64,000 nt of DNA, taken from Agelas oroides (Eukaryota > Porifera > Demospongiae > Agelasida > Agelasidae). This document shows positions 35,013 through 47,804 of this stretch, piece by piece; the stretch's first letter is position 1; every line of letters starts with the position of its first letter. The stretch covers positions 9,842,492 to 9,906,491 of the forward strand of contig OX422189.1 of NCBI GenBank assembly GCA_949130485.1, given 5' to 3'. The position numbers and the translations under genes were made by a program. The notes under the pieces were generated by a model. The model made no database searches. It was given only the letters and a program-made list of their open reading frames with translations, and was not told where the DNA came from.

Positions 35013-35464
35013 ATCTCTCTGTGCTTCACAAACACTGCAGAGAAAAGGGGTGGATGTGTGAAAAAACTGTGGTATGCAGGAAATGGATGAATGTCTTGAG
35101 TACATTCATCTTACATATGCTTGAAAATCCATGAATCACTCACCAAGTACTGTACTTCTGTTGCAGTTCTTCAGGAGAAATTCAGAATAAAAAATTGGAC
35201 CATAATGTCCACAAACCTAGAAAATTGTCACAATTGTTCAAATGTTCTTCTGGGGGCTAATAACTTTAATTTATGTACGTGACAACTTATTTTGGCTGTT
35301 TGAGTGAGTAGTGCAATTTGGGTGATCATCCCAGCCCTGTTTGTTCCTCAGCGTCTCTCTTTCCTTCACACACCTCACCCAACTTTCCATGCAATCCTCT
35401 TTCAAAATACAAAACTGAAATAGCTACACAAAATGAGGCTAGGGGGTACAAAGAAAACTAAAGT

Positions 35465-36205
35465 ACTCAGATGCAGTCAACTGTTCTAGCTGGTAGCGAA
35501 CCCCAGGTTTTATCGTCTTGCTCATCGTTCCCACCAACCACTAGTACTTGGTTGGATGATAGCACTGTACTGTAGCACAGGTAGCATGGCTGGTAGATTC
35601 CCTGTGTTGGAGCCACTGCTGACTATGTGCCCTGTACGACCCATCGCAGGATGAGTGGAGCCGTCTCCCTCCCTGCCAAGTGCCTTTCTCTGCCATGGCT
35701 TGGTTTGAAGGAGATCTCATCACAGCAGGAGGTTGGATACCATATAATGGTGTCACAGGTAAGGTGTATCGCTTAGAAGAAGAGTCCCAGAAATGGGAGG
35801 AGTCCCTCAAACCCATGCCAACTGCCAGATCTTCCGTGTCAGTTGCCACCACCCAGTCCTGCCATTGTTGCCAGTGGGGGAAATACTGCTGACTATGTGT
35901 ACTGTTCCGCCGTGGAGGTGCACAGCAGTGAAACCTATCAGTAGTACACTGCTGACCCCTTACCTGTGCATTGTGGAGGCATGACCTCTGTCACCATCGC
36001 AGACATCTGGTCCCAACTTAGGGAAAGTGGTGCTTATCATGAAGGCAATTCCGTTACAACTGTCCTGTGTGCTTCTCTTACCACCCTCATTCAGAAAGCC
36101 ACCTCACCTACTCACCAATCAGCTAGCCCCATATCAGTCTGGAAGACCCTCCCTGACACCCCACTGGTGGTTTCTGCTGCAGCATGTCAGTGGTGTTGCA
36201 GGGAC
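35465..36205 (+). pseudogene. rearranged Kelch pseudogene with inverted halves
   Basis: 35465-35600 is the last part of a Kelch exon on the minus strand. 35637-36190 is the middle of a Kelch exon on the plus strand (FEGDLITAGGW; SQKWEESLKPMPTARSS; GGMTSVTIADIWSQL; SASPISVWKTLPDTPL), with several frameshifts. The two parts are in opposite orientation, so an inversion broke the gene. It lies directly 3' of the first VioB-like gene. Confidence 0.75.
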
Positions 36206-36493
36206 CAATAAAGTTGGTCTTGATTACAATAATTATATTGTTTATTCGAGCAAAGTAACCGCACCCCAAGATGCTTATAAGAGGTAATGTTTGCTGGTAG
36301 GCCACTGCTACTTAGCTACAAGACCTGAAGTAGGTTTTAGAGATCAGGATTTTAATAGGACCACAAAAAGTACAAGCATGCTACATTGTAGTTACAATCA
36401 CATGGTGCTTAGTACAATCGAAATTGCCCGTACTGCAATTGTACTTAGTCAGTTTAGCTATCAATCGCATAATTGTCCTTCAATGGGTTAATT

Positions 36494-39400
36494 TTACTCC
36501 CATTCATAGTCCCAGACAGGACCACAAGTGCGTGTTTTATCATACGGAGTCCACATTGTCTTCTTGGCATGGACCTGAAGCGCCTCCATCAGCTCTACTG
36601 CCTCTGTTATCTTCTCTGGAGAACCACTAAAAGTTTTCTGCATAACACGCAAGAAATTTCGATAGACCTGGTGGAATGCTCTTGCCTGTGTGTGACATTC
36701 TGTGCCAGGCACAATGAACTCTTTGCTTGGATTGTCCCTCATAGGCCACACCCCCTGTGGATTGTATGGAATGGGATCTCCATCGTATGCATAGCCTGAT
36801 TCCGATTCAGTAAGTTTCCTTTGGCAAACAATCTCTTCAAAGCGATAGAAGTGTGCATATTGGTTGGTGGTCGCATCATTGGGGTTACACGGGCTTGCTC
36901 CTTCTCCCTGTTCAACTATTTGATTAATAGCCTGTTCTGCTGATTCGAGATCTGTGACTTTGTACAATTCACCAACATCCTCGGATTCATTCCATGGCCA
37001 CTCTACCTGTTTATCTACACTGGTTGGATCACAGATGCCGTCTCCTAGAGTCTTCATGCACGACAGTATTTCTTCATAGAACTGTCCAATAGTGTTCAAT
37101 GTGCATTCAGGCTTATGCTGAGCAACATATGTCAATGCAGGTGTTTCCAAACCCATGCAATTAGAGTAGACATGGGACAGTACAAATTTCTTCAGACTAA
37201 CCATAAGGTTTGGCAGAACACCACCAGGAAGACCTACTGTGGGGTATGATGGAACAATGTGTGGATAGTCAATTTTCACATTTCCTCCAACTGCAATTAA
37301 CATGTTTGCTGCTTGAGCAAAGTGGAGCATCTCTTGCATTGCAATATTTCTTATGACACGATAGGCTTCAGTGTTACAATCTTCCATGATGGAATATAGA
37401 GAAGTCAGGTAGAGAGGAAGTGTGGAAAACTCAAGCTGTATGGCCAGCTGAAGTTGCTCTCTCAGGTTCTCCACAGAACAGATCGGAAAAAATGGGATTG
37501 TTTTCAACAAGTTTGAAATTTCAGTCTTTTCTTGCTCACTTTCAAAACCAAAGAGAGGGCGAGGAGGATGCTCTGCAGCTAAACTAAAATTTATGGGGTG
37601 CTCATTGCAAACAATCTTTTTGAAATATTGGTCCTCTTCCTCTTGGTAAACTTTGAAGGGAATGTACTTACGCCGGCATATAGGTGGCCAAAAATAATCG
37701 GGAGGTGTTGCTCCTCTCAGTGGGGTGGGAGAGGGGGGAGGTGTCTGGCAGATAGGATCAGATGGCTGACCTGGAGGACTGCTAGATGTGGCATCATAAA
37801 GAGGATTTTGATTTTTAAGCCATTCTAGTATCATTAAACACTTTGTGGGAGATAAGTCCCTTGTGACTGGCATGTAGTTTGGATCAGTTGTTTCTTTCTC
37901 AAATGAGATACGTAGAAGCTCCTTATTGTGAGAACTAGTGACTTCTGTGAAGTTACTTAAGTCTAGGATGGTTCGCATGATGTAATGAAGGTGATGGAAC
38001 TGCTCAAAAATTGGTTGCACATGGTCCACCCAAGTATAAGGGCGTGTGTAGTTTGTTGTGGAGAAAGCAAGAAATGTGAGCAGAACATTAGAGTGTTGAT
38101 TGTCAGGCGGCTTACAATTTCCTGGTACAGCCACGCAGAAATAGAAATTGTACACTTGGCCATCAATCGGTAGGGTGAATATGCCATTACTGTCAGGCTC
38201 TGTGCTCTGCTCTATGTCTTGCTTGTTGTGATTCCGTACATCCTGTCCGGTTTGTTGTGATTCTGTATATCCTGTCCGGTTTGTTGTAGATTCCTGTGAA
38301 CTCACCTGAGTTATGTTATATTCATAACACCTCTGAGTTGTGTTATAGAGACGAGGAAATGGAATATGAGAAGCCACTTGAAAAGTGAAGGTGACGAGTC
38401 CATTGCTGTCTGTCTGCTTTGTATCTTGGACAGCTGCCACTCCATCTCTAGGGAGAACCGTTAACACTGGTGGTATTCCAACCCTCACAGTGGCACCTTC
38501 GACAGGTTTTCCATACCTTGTAACAAGAAGAGTCATGTCACTAGTATCCTTCACTGAGTACTGTAGTCTATCCAGGTAGTATCCTGTAGGACGAATGTAG
38601 TAGAGTGACTCTTTCAAAAAGAGCTGCACTTTGTTATTCGTACTCTTCAGGGCTGGAAATGCTTCCCTCAGAGGATAAACGTTATCTCCAACCATTTCAT
38701 CTTGGTGAATTTCCTTTACAATTACTAGTAATGAAGCGTCCAGAGTGCCACTGTCAATCTTTTGTTCTATAATACCTCCACGATTTTGTAGGTTGGGATC
38801 AAGGTATGGAATGGAGTCACCAAAGATGGAGACACTACCATCATCCCCTAAGACTCCAAGCCAGAGCTCACCCAAGTCAATTGGCTTATTATCACCTGTA
38901 ATTGAAAATGCATTGCTAATATCCATTACTAAAACATTCCGAGATTCGTCTATTGTGAATGGAGCATAATTGGTCCAAGGGTGTGTCTGATTGTTAACCT
39001 CTGACCCCTTGCATGGGTGGCCTGGTGGGAATATAACGGCTGGCTTGGTTGTCTCAAGGTGTCTATCTCCACCTGCGTTAAGAGGCTCCCCAGACTTGGC
39101 AACTCCGATAGTCCCAAGTATACTTCCAATAGTAAAGGTTTCCTCACTGTACAGATAGAGAGTAATGGACACTGCCAGATCACCTGTGCAGTCTGGACAT
39201 CTTGTGGCTTCTTGAAGCCCTTGAATCACTGGTGAGGATGACCACAATATGTCTGTTATTCTGCTTGTACTTAGCGTTCCATATTGGCCAATATGGTGTC
39301 GAGGCACCGCACACTTCGACTTGTTCCACATTTCACGAACAATTACAGATAGCGACCACTTTCCCCAAAGTACTGTCTCGTCTCCTACCCTTAATCCAAT

Positions 39401-41859
39401 ATCCAGTCCATAAAGAGTAGATTTTTGAAAATCAACATCGAGATCAACAATTTTTGCCAGAGGCCTTTCCTGGTTGCTAAACAGTTCTGCCCCAAGCAGT
39501 GGACTGTTAGATACTTTCTTGCCATCTCGATCCACCACAGACGTGACAACAGTATCAACTAACTCCCATTCTGAAGTTCCATTGAAGTTCCATTCCTTCG
39601 GTGAATAGAGTGGGAGACTGGGGTCAAAGTTACATTTCCAATTGTTGCGTGAATTGACGTCTGCCCTGTACTTTCCACGGAAGTGTATGCGAGGCACATC
39701 CAGGTAAGAGCTATTCACCGTATCCAGGCTGAGGGATAAGTGTAAGTTATATTATGATAATGCCTATGTATGAAGTGCAGGAGAAAATCACATTTGCTTA
39801 TTTCTATCACTCATGCAATTACTTTGTCCATGGATAATACACTGCTTATATTAGTATGAATTATCCATGCAATGGCTGATCTAAGATGGGGCCTAGAGTC
39901 CCCTCTCCTCTCCTCCCCTTCTGTAACTCCCCAAAATCACTCAAAATCACACAACAACAGTCAAAAAGTAGCTGCTAAGAGACTCCATTCCATGGATAGA
40001 CATCATAGGCTACCGAAACTAAGATGCTTTTCTGACTTTCTTCCAACCAAGCCCACTCATTTCTTCTTGGCTAGATCCACACCCTCCCATGCTTTGACTA
40101 AACCACACTTGCATACAATCGGCGCACTGCACTGGTGAGGCACGTACCCCATGCCCTGCTACAAGTTAGGTAATCGCATGTATGCAGTCTCCTACCCTCT
40201 CTTCACCTCGCTGTTTGTGACTTTGCCGCCGCCTATACTACGTGCACGCATACCTATACCGGTAGCTGATTCGGTCTCGATTCGGCGATGCCAGTCACCT
40301 AGAAATAGCCAAGACTGACCTTACCCTTAGAGGATCTAAAAAATAAAATAATTTCCATGAGGGAGCATGCCCCCAGACCCCCCTAGTTGCTTTTGCGCTC
40401 CACGCAGTAGCGCGCCGGAAATTTTTGGGGTTGCCACGCCCACTTTCGGTCACGTGAACGCATTCATACAAAATAATAGCTGGATGGCCGAACCGAGGGG
40501 TCCGTCACAACAGAAATCTCGTACACTGTCCGACGGTGTTGTTTTGGTTAACTATAACTTTAACTAAATACATTTAGTATGGCCTTTTTAAAACTTAGTT
40601 AACCAAAACTACAACTAACTAAAATTTTTTGCCAAGCTGGGAACTATAACTAAAATATCCAAGAACATACAAGAAGAAACCTGTCGGCAGAAATCCAAAC
40701 TGAAATCCAGAAATCCACTGTGAAATCCAGAAATCCACTCTGAAATCCGAAATCTACGTGAAATCCAGTGGATTTCGAAATCTCGTACGCCGAAGTAGCC
40801 TCGTACCCAGGCCGTTAATTAGGAAAAACGGCCTGGCAACTTACCCGGGTTCAAACTGTATACGGATGTGACGTAAAAAAGATTACAGCTGCACCCATAC
40901 AAGCCATGAATATTGGATAATGCATGTGATATTTAATCGTAGCCACGTGACTGTTCGTAATTGTGCAAGCGCGTTGTTGTTGCCAGTAGACTCGTTACAG
41001 GCTTATATTGGATGGTTACTGTCTTACTTGTCATCTGTAGACGAACTGCTTGCAGTAGACTCGCTCTTGCTCACCGATGTCGATGTGTCCGACTGACAGT
41101 AAGTACTAAACTAGTACCTGACACTGCTACTCTCGAACTGGTCCTTTTTTATAAAGAATCCGTTTTGTCCGCAGGCACTGTAGTTGTTGCACACAAGTCA
41201 ACGGAAGGAGTTCGAACAAAAGCGTCATTCCAAGCGCTAGCGGTACCACGGGACGGGTATATTAATACTGTGATGTATTTATGACGCAATTAAAATTCTG
41301 TACAACTGTCACGTGAAGTGTTCTGAAATCTGATTGGTACTGACAACTCCAGTGCAGCGGAAGTCAACAGTTTGAACTCGGAGAAGTTGCCAGGCCGTTT
41401 TTCCTAATTAACGGCCGGGGTACGAGGCTAACGCCGAAGGGGCGCTGTGGCGGACTCCTCGGGCCGAACTGAAAATCTCGAAGCAACTCTAGGCCTAGTC
41501 AAACGTCTGGAGATCAGTTCCTTAACTGATACGTGAGTGTGTAACTGTGCCTGGTTGTTGTTGCTGCATGCCACTGCTGCATAATCATTTGATGGACTCG
41601 TGCAGTTATGTACGCAAAATACATTACTAGCCGCCAAAGGGGGGTGCATTTGCACCCCCCTTACCCCCCCTAAATCCGCCACTGCACAGAAACCAGACAC
41701 TTGGAAAGGTGTTTATACATTAAGTGTCAATCTGCAGTTCTGGATACACAATGACATACATGTATAAATTAAACATGGTGTACAGTTCCTCATTTTTTTA
41801 GGTTACACATACTTGGACTGAAGTGTGCTCAGCAGGATCAGAAGAAGAAGACTCTTCAT
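36494..41859 (-). CDS. secreted VioB-like protein with ferritin-like domain, copy 1
   Basis: Exon 1 is 41859-41813 (47 nt, MKSLLLLILLSTLQS plus two bases); exon 2 is 39728-36494. The phase-2 junction gives N then LDTVNSSYLDVPRIHFRGK. The model has 1,093 residues with a 2.1-kb intron. The N-terminal DVPRIHFRG and C-terminal ferritin-like block match bacterial VioB, the iminophenyl-pyruvate dimer synthase of violacein synthesis, over a similar length. Putative metal ligands are E782 (QLEFSTLPLY), E815 and H818 (MQEMLHFAQAANML), with a later HFYRFEEIV. The N-terminal hydrophobic run predicts secretion, and many NxS/T sites and cysteines fit that. The main exon has no ATG of its own near the start, so the upstream exon is needed. 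Whether it has VioB-type activity is unknown; no VioA-like oxidase is in the window. Copy-specific short repeats lie at about 38230-38290. Confidence 0.8.
39840..40795. other. intron of VioB-like copy 1, non-coding
   Basis: Contains short direct repeats of GAAATCCA (40690-40780) and low-complexity sequence. No exon was recognised between the signal-peptide exon and the main exon. Confidence 0.4.
40796..41430. mobile_element. 635-bp TAGCCTCG-ended transposon, possible parent of the small foldbacks
   Basis: Terminal inverted repeats of about 65 bp (TAGCCTCGTACCCAGGCCGT inward), with a perfect 9-bp target duplication ACGCCGAAG (40787-40795 and 41431-41439). The interior has a 107-codon open frame (40961-41284, +) with no recognised domain. 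It lies in the intron of the first VioB-like gene. Confidence 0.85.
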
Positions 41860-42406
41860 GGTCTTCCTCGTAGCTCACACCTACAAAAAACAATGTATAT
41901 ACAATTACAAGCAAATTAATCACTGCAAAAACAAATTGGTTAACCACAATGTGGTTGCCCTTTTTGAGATCAAGCTAAAGAGATACCCCAGTAGTGGTTA
42001 CAGAAGTTTGCAGGTTGCTACTCTGTAACAATTTCCCTCAACCAACCTGCAAACCTCAACAAGACAATCAAAGAGCAAGTTATCTACATCATCTTTATAC
42101 AACCATAATCAGTAACCACTAAACATCCGTGATTGAAACAAAAAGAGAACCTAAAACAATTAGTGTGGCAGGACTGAATCTGTAACTTCTGGTTGTCAGC
42201 AAGTCAGTAGGTAATTAAGTAGGTGCGAACAAGTGTGCGATTGACAGGGAAGTCATGGAAGTGACATTGAAGCCAGACCACTTTGCCGCTCTAACCTACT
42301 TATGGTCAATTATCGCCCACAGAAATTCCGTGGCCTATTAGCACCAACTCAATATGCGAGTGTCACCAGACTCTCTCCCGCTTTTCGTGTGAGAGTCTGG
42401 CTCCGC

Positions 42407-42433
42407 GAGACTAGCTTCACCTCCGGTGGCCAT
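42407..42433 (-). pseudogene. orphan first exon of a Kelch-only gene
   Basis: ATGGCCACCGGAGGTGAAGC (MATGGEA) and the upstream flank (TGCAGAGAAAAGGGGTGGATG on the plus strand) match the Kelch-only first exons. A TAGTCTCG-type foldback (about 42365-42411) sits where the donor should be. No Kelch exon follows. Confidence 0.65.
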
Positions 42434-42668
42434 CTCTCTGTGCTGCAGAGAAAAGGGGTGGATGTTTGACCTACTATGGAATGCAGGAAATGAATGAATC
42501 ATTGCTGAACGCCTTAGCGTGCGCACGGCTGTTTTCTGTTGATTTCAAATGAGCGTGGCGTGAGCATCAGTGTGCATATGTTTGTACAAGTACAGGCGTG
42601 TACTTGTACTAGTACGCTGAGCGGTAACACTCCACACGCTCACGCTCATTCGAAGTGAGGTGAAATCA

Positions 42669-42751
42669 TAGTTCGTCGCTTGCAGTACAAAATTCTGCGC
42701 GAATTTCGTACTGCAAGCGACGAACGCGCGCAGGGCCTGGGAACGAGGCTA
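42669..42751. mobile_element. foldback MITE with 9-bp duplication
   Basis: The interior palindrome GTTCGTCGCTTGCAGTAC... ends CGAGGCTA, flanked by perfect GTGAAATCA repeats (42660-42668 and 42752-42760). Confidence 0.8.
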
Positions 42752-42760
42752 GTGAAATCA

Positions 42761-44010
42761 ACAGTTCCGTACATTCACGCGTGGGCACGCCCCCCAAATT
42801 TTTCCTGCGGTTACCTGCAGTACAGGCGCGTGAGGCACATAATCATGCGGGCGCGGCGGGCGCTTATGGGGCCTAAGTATGAGGTTGTGCTTGTATGTAT
42901 GTAATGTATGTCTGTCTTTCCTCTTTGAAAGCACAAACATTAACTAGGGGAATGCAGTGCATTGTGGGGCGAGCGTGAGGGAGTGTATGGTGCATTAGCG
43001 TTCCATGTGCATTACCTTTTCCCACTTCTGTGACAATAGTCTCATTTCCAGGCCTTCCCCACCTCCAACTGTAGCCTGTAAAACTACAGGTGGATAACAC
43101 CTGGGGAAGAGGCTACGCAGGATAGGTGGAGAACGCCTGGGGAAGAGGCTACGTAGGATAGGTGGAGAACGCCTGGGGAAGAGGCTACGTAGGATAGGTG
43201 GAGAACGCCTGGGGAAGAGGTTATGTAGAATATCAAATGTATGCCAGTGTTCGTGGAGCAATATAACTTGGGTATGTCCTAATCTTGGGTTCATTGTACA
43301 CACTCTGTGTCATTACTGCATGTGGAATGATAGCTACTGCTGCAGACAACAAGGTCTCAAAGCATTTGGAAGCGGTTTGAAGAGTTGCAAGTTAAGTGTG
43401 AGGGTTGAACATCTTGGTACAAATACATTCCGCTGGTTTCCTGTGTCTCAAACTTGTTCACATCTTGGCACTGTCTCCTCAAGTCACGGTCTATAGTGCA
43501 TGGATATTTGCTGAGCACATACAGCTGTGGAATCAGAATTCTCTCAGCTTTGGGGCATGGAGTCAGGGTGGTGTAGACTATAATATTGTCAGCCCTTTTC
43601 ACAGCACAATTACTGGAGTTGTGGTAAGAGGGGGGGGGTTAAGAAGCTCTTCCGTAGCTGTTGCTCACGATGGTTATTTGGTCCAGTCACGCAGACCTCT
43701 CTGGTTCGGGTCCTCACAAGCTAATCGCTCTGTCTTTAATACACTGAGCACTCCCCGTTGGCGGCAGTGTCACGCAGCATGTTAATAATCAGTCTCCGTC
43801 TTGCTAGTCGAGCCTCCCTTTCCTCACCGTTTTCAAGTCCCTGTTACGTTGGTTCTCACTGTTCAGCCTTTCTGCCCTGCTAGTCTTCTCTCTTGAACAA
43901 CAGTGGTCAACATGCATCAACATGCAATGTGGAAATATTGCATCGCGCACAAATGGGGCAGGATGTGTATATACGGAATACGCACGTACCATATATATAT
44001 ATATATATAA
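42761..44010. other. non-coding stretch with a tandem repeat
   Basis: Between the MITE and the large repeat array. A copy of the array's end motif (GTGGGGCGAGCGTGAGG) lies at about 42964, a 36-bp repeat at 43087-43230 and an (AT)n run at 43991-44009. Open frames at 43357-43785 show no domain. Confidence 0.5.
43087..43230 (+). repeat. 36-bp tandem repeat, four copies
   Basis: The unit AGGTGGAGAACGCCTGGGGA plus AGAGGCTACGTAGGAT is repeated with few changes. It contains the GAGGCTA end of the foldback family, so it may have grown from a MITE end. Confidence 0.8.
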
Positions 44011-45150
44011 ACTAGAGGAATGCAGGGCATTGTGGGGCGAGCCTGAGCAAGCAGTATGCCAAGGACTACAATTGCGCATGCGCAGTTCGTACACACGCGC
44101 GCGTACCCCTTCGCACTTGTGTCGAAGTTGGCGTGGCGTTTAGTAAGAAGTAAAGTGCTGTTTGCTTACTATGCCTCATCCAAGTGTAGAAATGACAAAG
44201 GCAGCGTTGTACATTATTCACACAGGAATGACCTCGTAATTGAAAGTCTTCAATTCTTGGCCAACCCACATCTAGTTTTCTGCTTAGGGGTGAGAAACAA
44301 TGAATTGGTTTGGAAGAGGCTAACATGCAATTTTTTGTGTACACAATCACCGTTATGGTTTATCAATTTTTGTTGTAAACAACATGACATTACACTAATA
44401 ACAATATAAAAGTGATGACATAATATTTCCTGTTTGCATGAGAGCTTACATTGGAGTTTCTATCAACCAAATGAGCTTCAAATGGTAGTTTTTTTACACA
44501 TTGCCAGTGAGTTAGTGGATGTTGGTTGGTTCAGTTTTTCCATTAGGGCTGTGTCATTGCTATCTCAACACCATTGTTGGTAGCCACAAAAGTTTTCCAT
44601 TTTTTCTATGACATTTTCTCTGAGAGTTTCTACTCCAGGTTGCTGAACGTCGTGCTGGCTAGAAAAGTCTATATTTGCATCATCATTGTCTCTGGCAGAT
44701 TGTGTAGTGGAGACAATTGTGGCAAATGCTTCCCATTCTTGCTTACCTGGGTAGCCTCGTTCCCAGGCTCTCCCCGCTAAGAAGGGCCCTCCCCCCTCTT
44801 AGTGGGGAGAGCCTGGGAATTAAAGATCACCTGACGGATGGTGTCCTTTTCCTCCTTGACGTCGGCTTCTTCTCTTGCGGTCACGGAAGCCATGTATGCT
44901 AATGCGCTATTGGAAGCCCTACATACTTCATGCGACCAAGCGCGGCGCGCGGGTGATTCTCTTGCGGTCACGGAAGCCATGTATGCGAATGCGAAGCCCT
45001 ACATACTTCGTGCGACCAAGCGCGGCGCGCGGGTGACGGTCGTACGATAATGATAATAATGATAATAATGATAATAATGATAATACATATATGAAATCTC
45101 CCAGTTGTACCGTCTATGTGGGGCTCGCTCAGGCTCGCCCCAATAAATAT
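44011..45150. repeat. repeat unit A of a four-copy array
   Basis: Starts ACTAGAGGAATGCAGGGCAT, then GTGGGGCGAGCCTGAGC; ends GTGGGGCTCGCTCAGGCTCG plus CCCCAATAAATAT. The end motifs are inverted copies of each other. It contains a foldback MITE (from about 44753, right end deleted), an 85-bp internal direct repeat ending GACCAAGCGCGGCGCGCGGG, and a GATAAT microsatellite. It is most like unit B. Confidence 0.85.
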
Positions 45151-46350
45151 ACTAGATGAATGCAGGGCATTGTGGGGCGAGCCTGAGCAAGCAGTAGGCC
45201 AAGGACTACAATTGCGCATGCGCAGTTCGTACACACGTGCGCGTACCCTTTCGCACTTGTCGAGGTGTCGAAGTTGGCGTGGTGTTTAGTAAGAAGTAAA
45301 GTTGCTGTTTGCTTACTGTGCCTCATCCAAGTGTAGAAATGACAAAGGCAGCGTTGTACATTATTCACACAGGAATGACCTCGTAATTGAAAGTCTTCAA
45401 TTCTTGGCCAACCCACATCTAGTTTTCTGCCTAGGGGTGAGAAACAATGAATTGGTTTGGAAGAGGCTAACATGCAATTTTTTGTGTACACAATCACCGT
45501 TATGGTTTATCAATTTTTGTTGTAAACAACATGACATTACACTAATAATGATATAAAAGTGATGACATAATATTTCCTGTTTGCATGAGAGCTTACATTG
45601 GAGTTTCTATCGACCAGATGAGCTTCAAATGGTAGTTTTTTACACATTGCCAGTGAGTTAGTGGATGTTGGTTGGTTCAGTTTTTCCATTAGGGCTGTGT
45701 CATTGCTATCTCAACACCATTGTTGGTAGCCACAAAAGTTTTCCATTTTTTCTATGACATTTTCTCTGAGAGTTTCTACTCCAGGTTGCTGAACGTCGTG
45801 CTGGCTAGAAGAGTCTATATTTTGCATCATCATTGTCTCTGGCAGATTGTGTAGTGGAGACAATTGTGGCAAATGCTTCCCATTCTTGCTTACCTGGGTA
45901 GCCTCGTTCCCAGGCTCTCCCCACTAAGAAGGGCCTTCCCCCCTCTTAGTTGGGAGAGCCTGGGAACGAGGCTACACCTGGGTACAGTTCACTGAAATCA
46001 CACAGCTATTGCTTGAATTCTTTGTTGTTAAAGATCACCTGACGGATGGTGTCCTTTTCCTCCTTGACGTCGGCTTCTTCTCTTGCGGTCACGGAAGCCA
46101 TGTACGCTAATGCGCTATTGGAAGCCCTACATACTTCATGCGACCAAGCGCGGCGCGCGGGTGATTCTCTTGCGGTCACGGAAGCCATGTATGCGAATGC
46201 GAAGCCCTACATACTTCGTGCGACCAAGCGCGGCGCGCGGGTGACGGTCGTACGATAATGATAATAATAATAATAATAATAATAATGATAATACATATAT
46301 GAAATCTCCCAGCTGTACCGTCTATGTGGGGCTCGCTCAGGCTCGCCCCA
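45151..46350. repeat. repeat unit B
   Basis: Same order of parts as unit A, with a complete internal MITE (about 45899-45974) and the extra sequence after it that unit A has lost. Ends in the same CTCAGGCTCGCCCCA motif. Confidence 0.85.
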
Positions 46351-47620
46351 ACTAGATGAATGCAGGGCATTGTGGGGCGAGCCTGAGCAAGCAGCATGCC
46401 AAGGACTAAAATTGTGCATACGCAGTTCGTATACACGCGTGCCCTTTCGCACTTCTTGTCGAGGTGTCGAAGTTGGCGTGGCGTTTAGTAAGAAGTGAAG
46501 TTGCTGTTTGTCTACTGTGCCTCATCTGAGTGTATAAATGACAAAGGCAGTGTTGTACATTATTCACACAGGAATGACCTCGTAATTGAAAGTCTTCAAT
46601 TCCATTGGCCAACCCACATCTAGTTTTCTGCTTAGGGATGAGAAACAATGAACTGATTTGGAAGAGGCTAACATGCAATTTTTTGTGTACACAATCACCG
46701 TTATGGTTTTATCAATTTTTGTTGTAAACAACATGACATTAGTGTGATATAAAAGTGATGACATAATATTTCCTGTTTACATGAGAGCTTACATTGGAGT
46801 TTCTATTGACCAAATGAGCTTCAAATGGTGTATGGTGGTAGTTTTTATACACATTGCCAGTGAGTTAGTGGATGTTGGTTGGTTCAGTTTTTCCATTAGG
46901 GCTGTGTCATTGCTATCTCAACACCATTGTTGGTAGCCACAAAAGTTTTCCATATTTTCTGTGACATCATATGGTTTGAAGTTGCAAGGCCTATTAAAGA
47001 TCACATGAATCATTCCATTTTCTCTGAGAGTTTCAACTCAAGGTTGCTGAACGTCGTGCTGGCTAGAAGAGTCTACATTTTGCATCATGATTGTGTCTGG
47101 CAGATTGTGTAGTGGAGACAACCGTGGCAAATGCTTCTCATTCTTGCTTACCTGGGTAGCCTCGTTCCCAGGCTCTCCCCGCTAAGAAGGGCCCTCCCCC
47201 CTCTTAGTGGGGAGAGCCTGGGAACGAGGCTACACCTGGGTACAGTTCACTGAAATCACACAGCTATTGCTTGAATTCTTTGTTGTTAAAGATCACCTGA
47301 CGGATGGCGTCCTTTTCCTCCTTGACGTCGTCTTCTCTAGCGATCACGGAAGCCATGTACGCTAATGCGATATTGGAAGCCCTACATCTTCGTGCGACCA
47401 AGCGCGGCGCGCGGGTGATTCTCTTGCGGTTACGGAAGCCATGTATGCGAATGCGATATTGGAAGCCCTACATACTTCGTGCGACCAAGCGCGGCGCGCG
47501 GGTGACGGTCGTACGATAATGATAATAATAATAATAATAATAATGATGATAATACATATATGATTTCGTCCAGCTGTACCGTCTATGTGGGGCTCGCTCA
47601 GGCTCGCCCCAATAAATATA
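46351..47620. repeat. repeat unit C
   Basis: More diverged from A and B, closely matching D. It has extra text (ATATGGTTTGAAGTTGCAAG region, about 46970-47030) absent from A and B, and the same MITE, internal direct repeat and microsatellite. Confidence 0.85.
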
Positions 47621-47740
47621 TAGACAAATTTTCGTTTTATCCACAAGTGTGGGGCTCGCTCACGCTCGCCCCAATAAAACTGAAATAGCTACACAAAATG
47701 AGGCTAGGGGGCACAAAGAAAACTGAAGTACTCAGATGCA

Positions 47741-47804
47741 AGTGTACAACAGCATATAGGTATGACAACAGTGAAACCTCACAGTGGCACACTGCTGACT
47801 CCCT
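47741..47804 (+). pseudogene. tiny Kelch exon fragment
   Basis: Reads YDNSETSQWHTADSL-like codons in the plus orientation after sequence that elsewhere follows Kelch genes (AAAATGAGGCTAGGGGGCAC). It is wedged between repeat units C and D. Confidence 0.6.
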
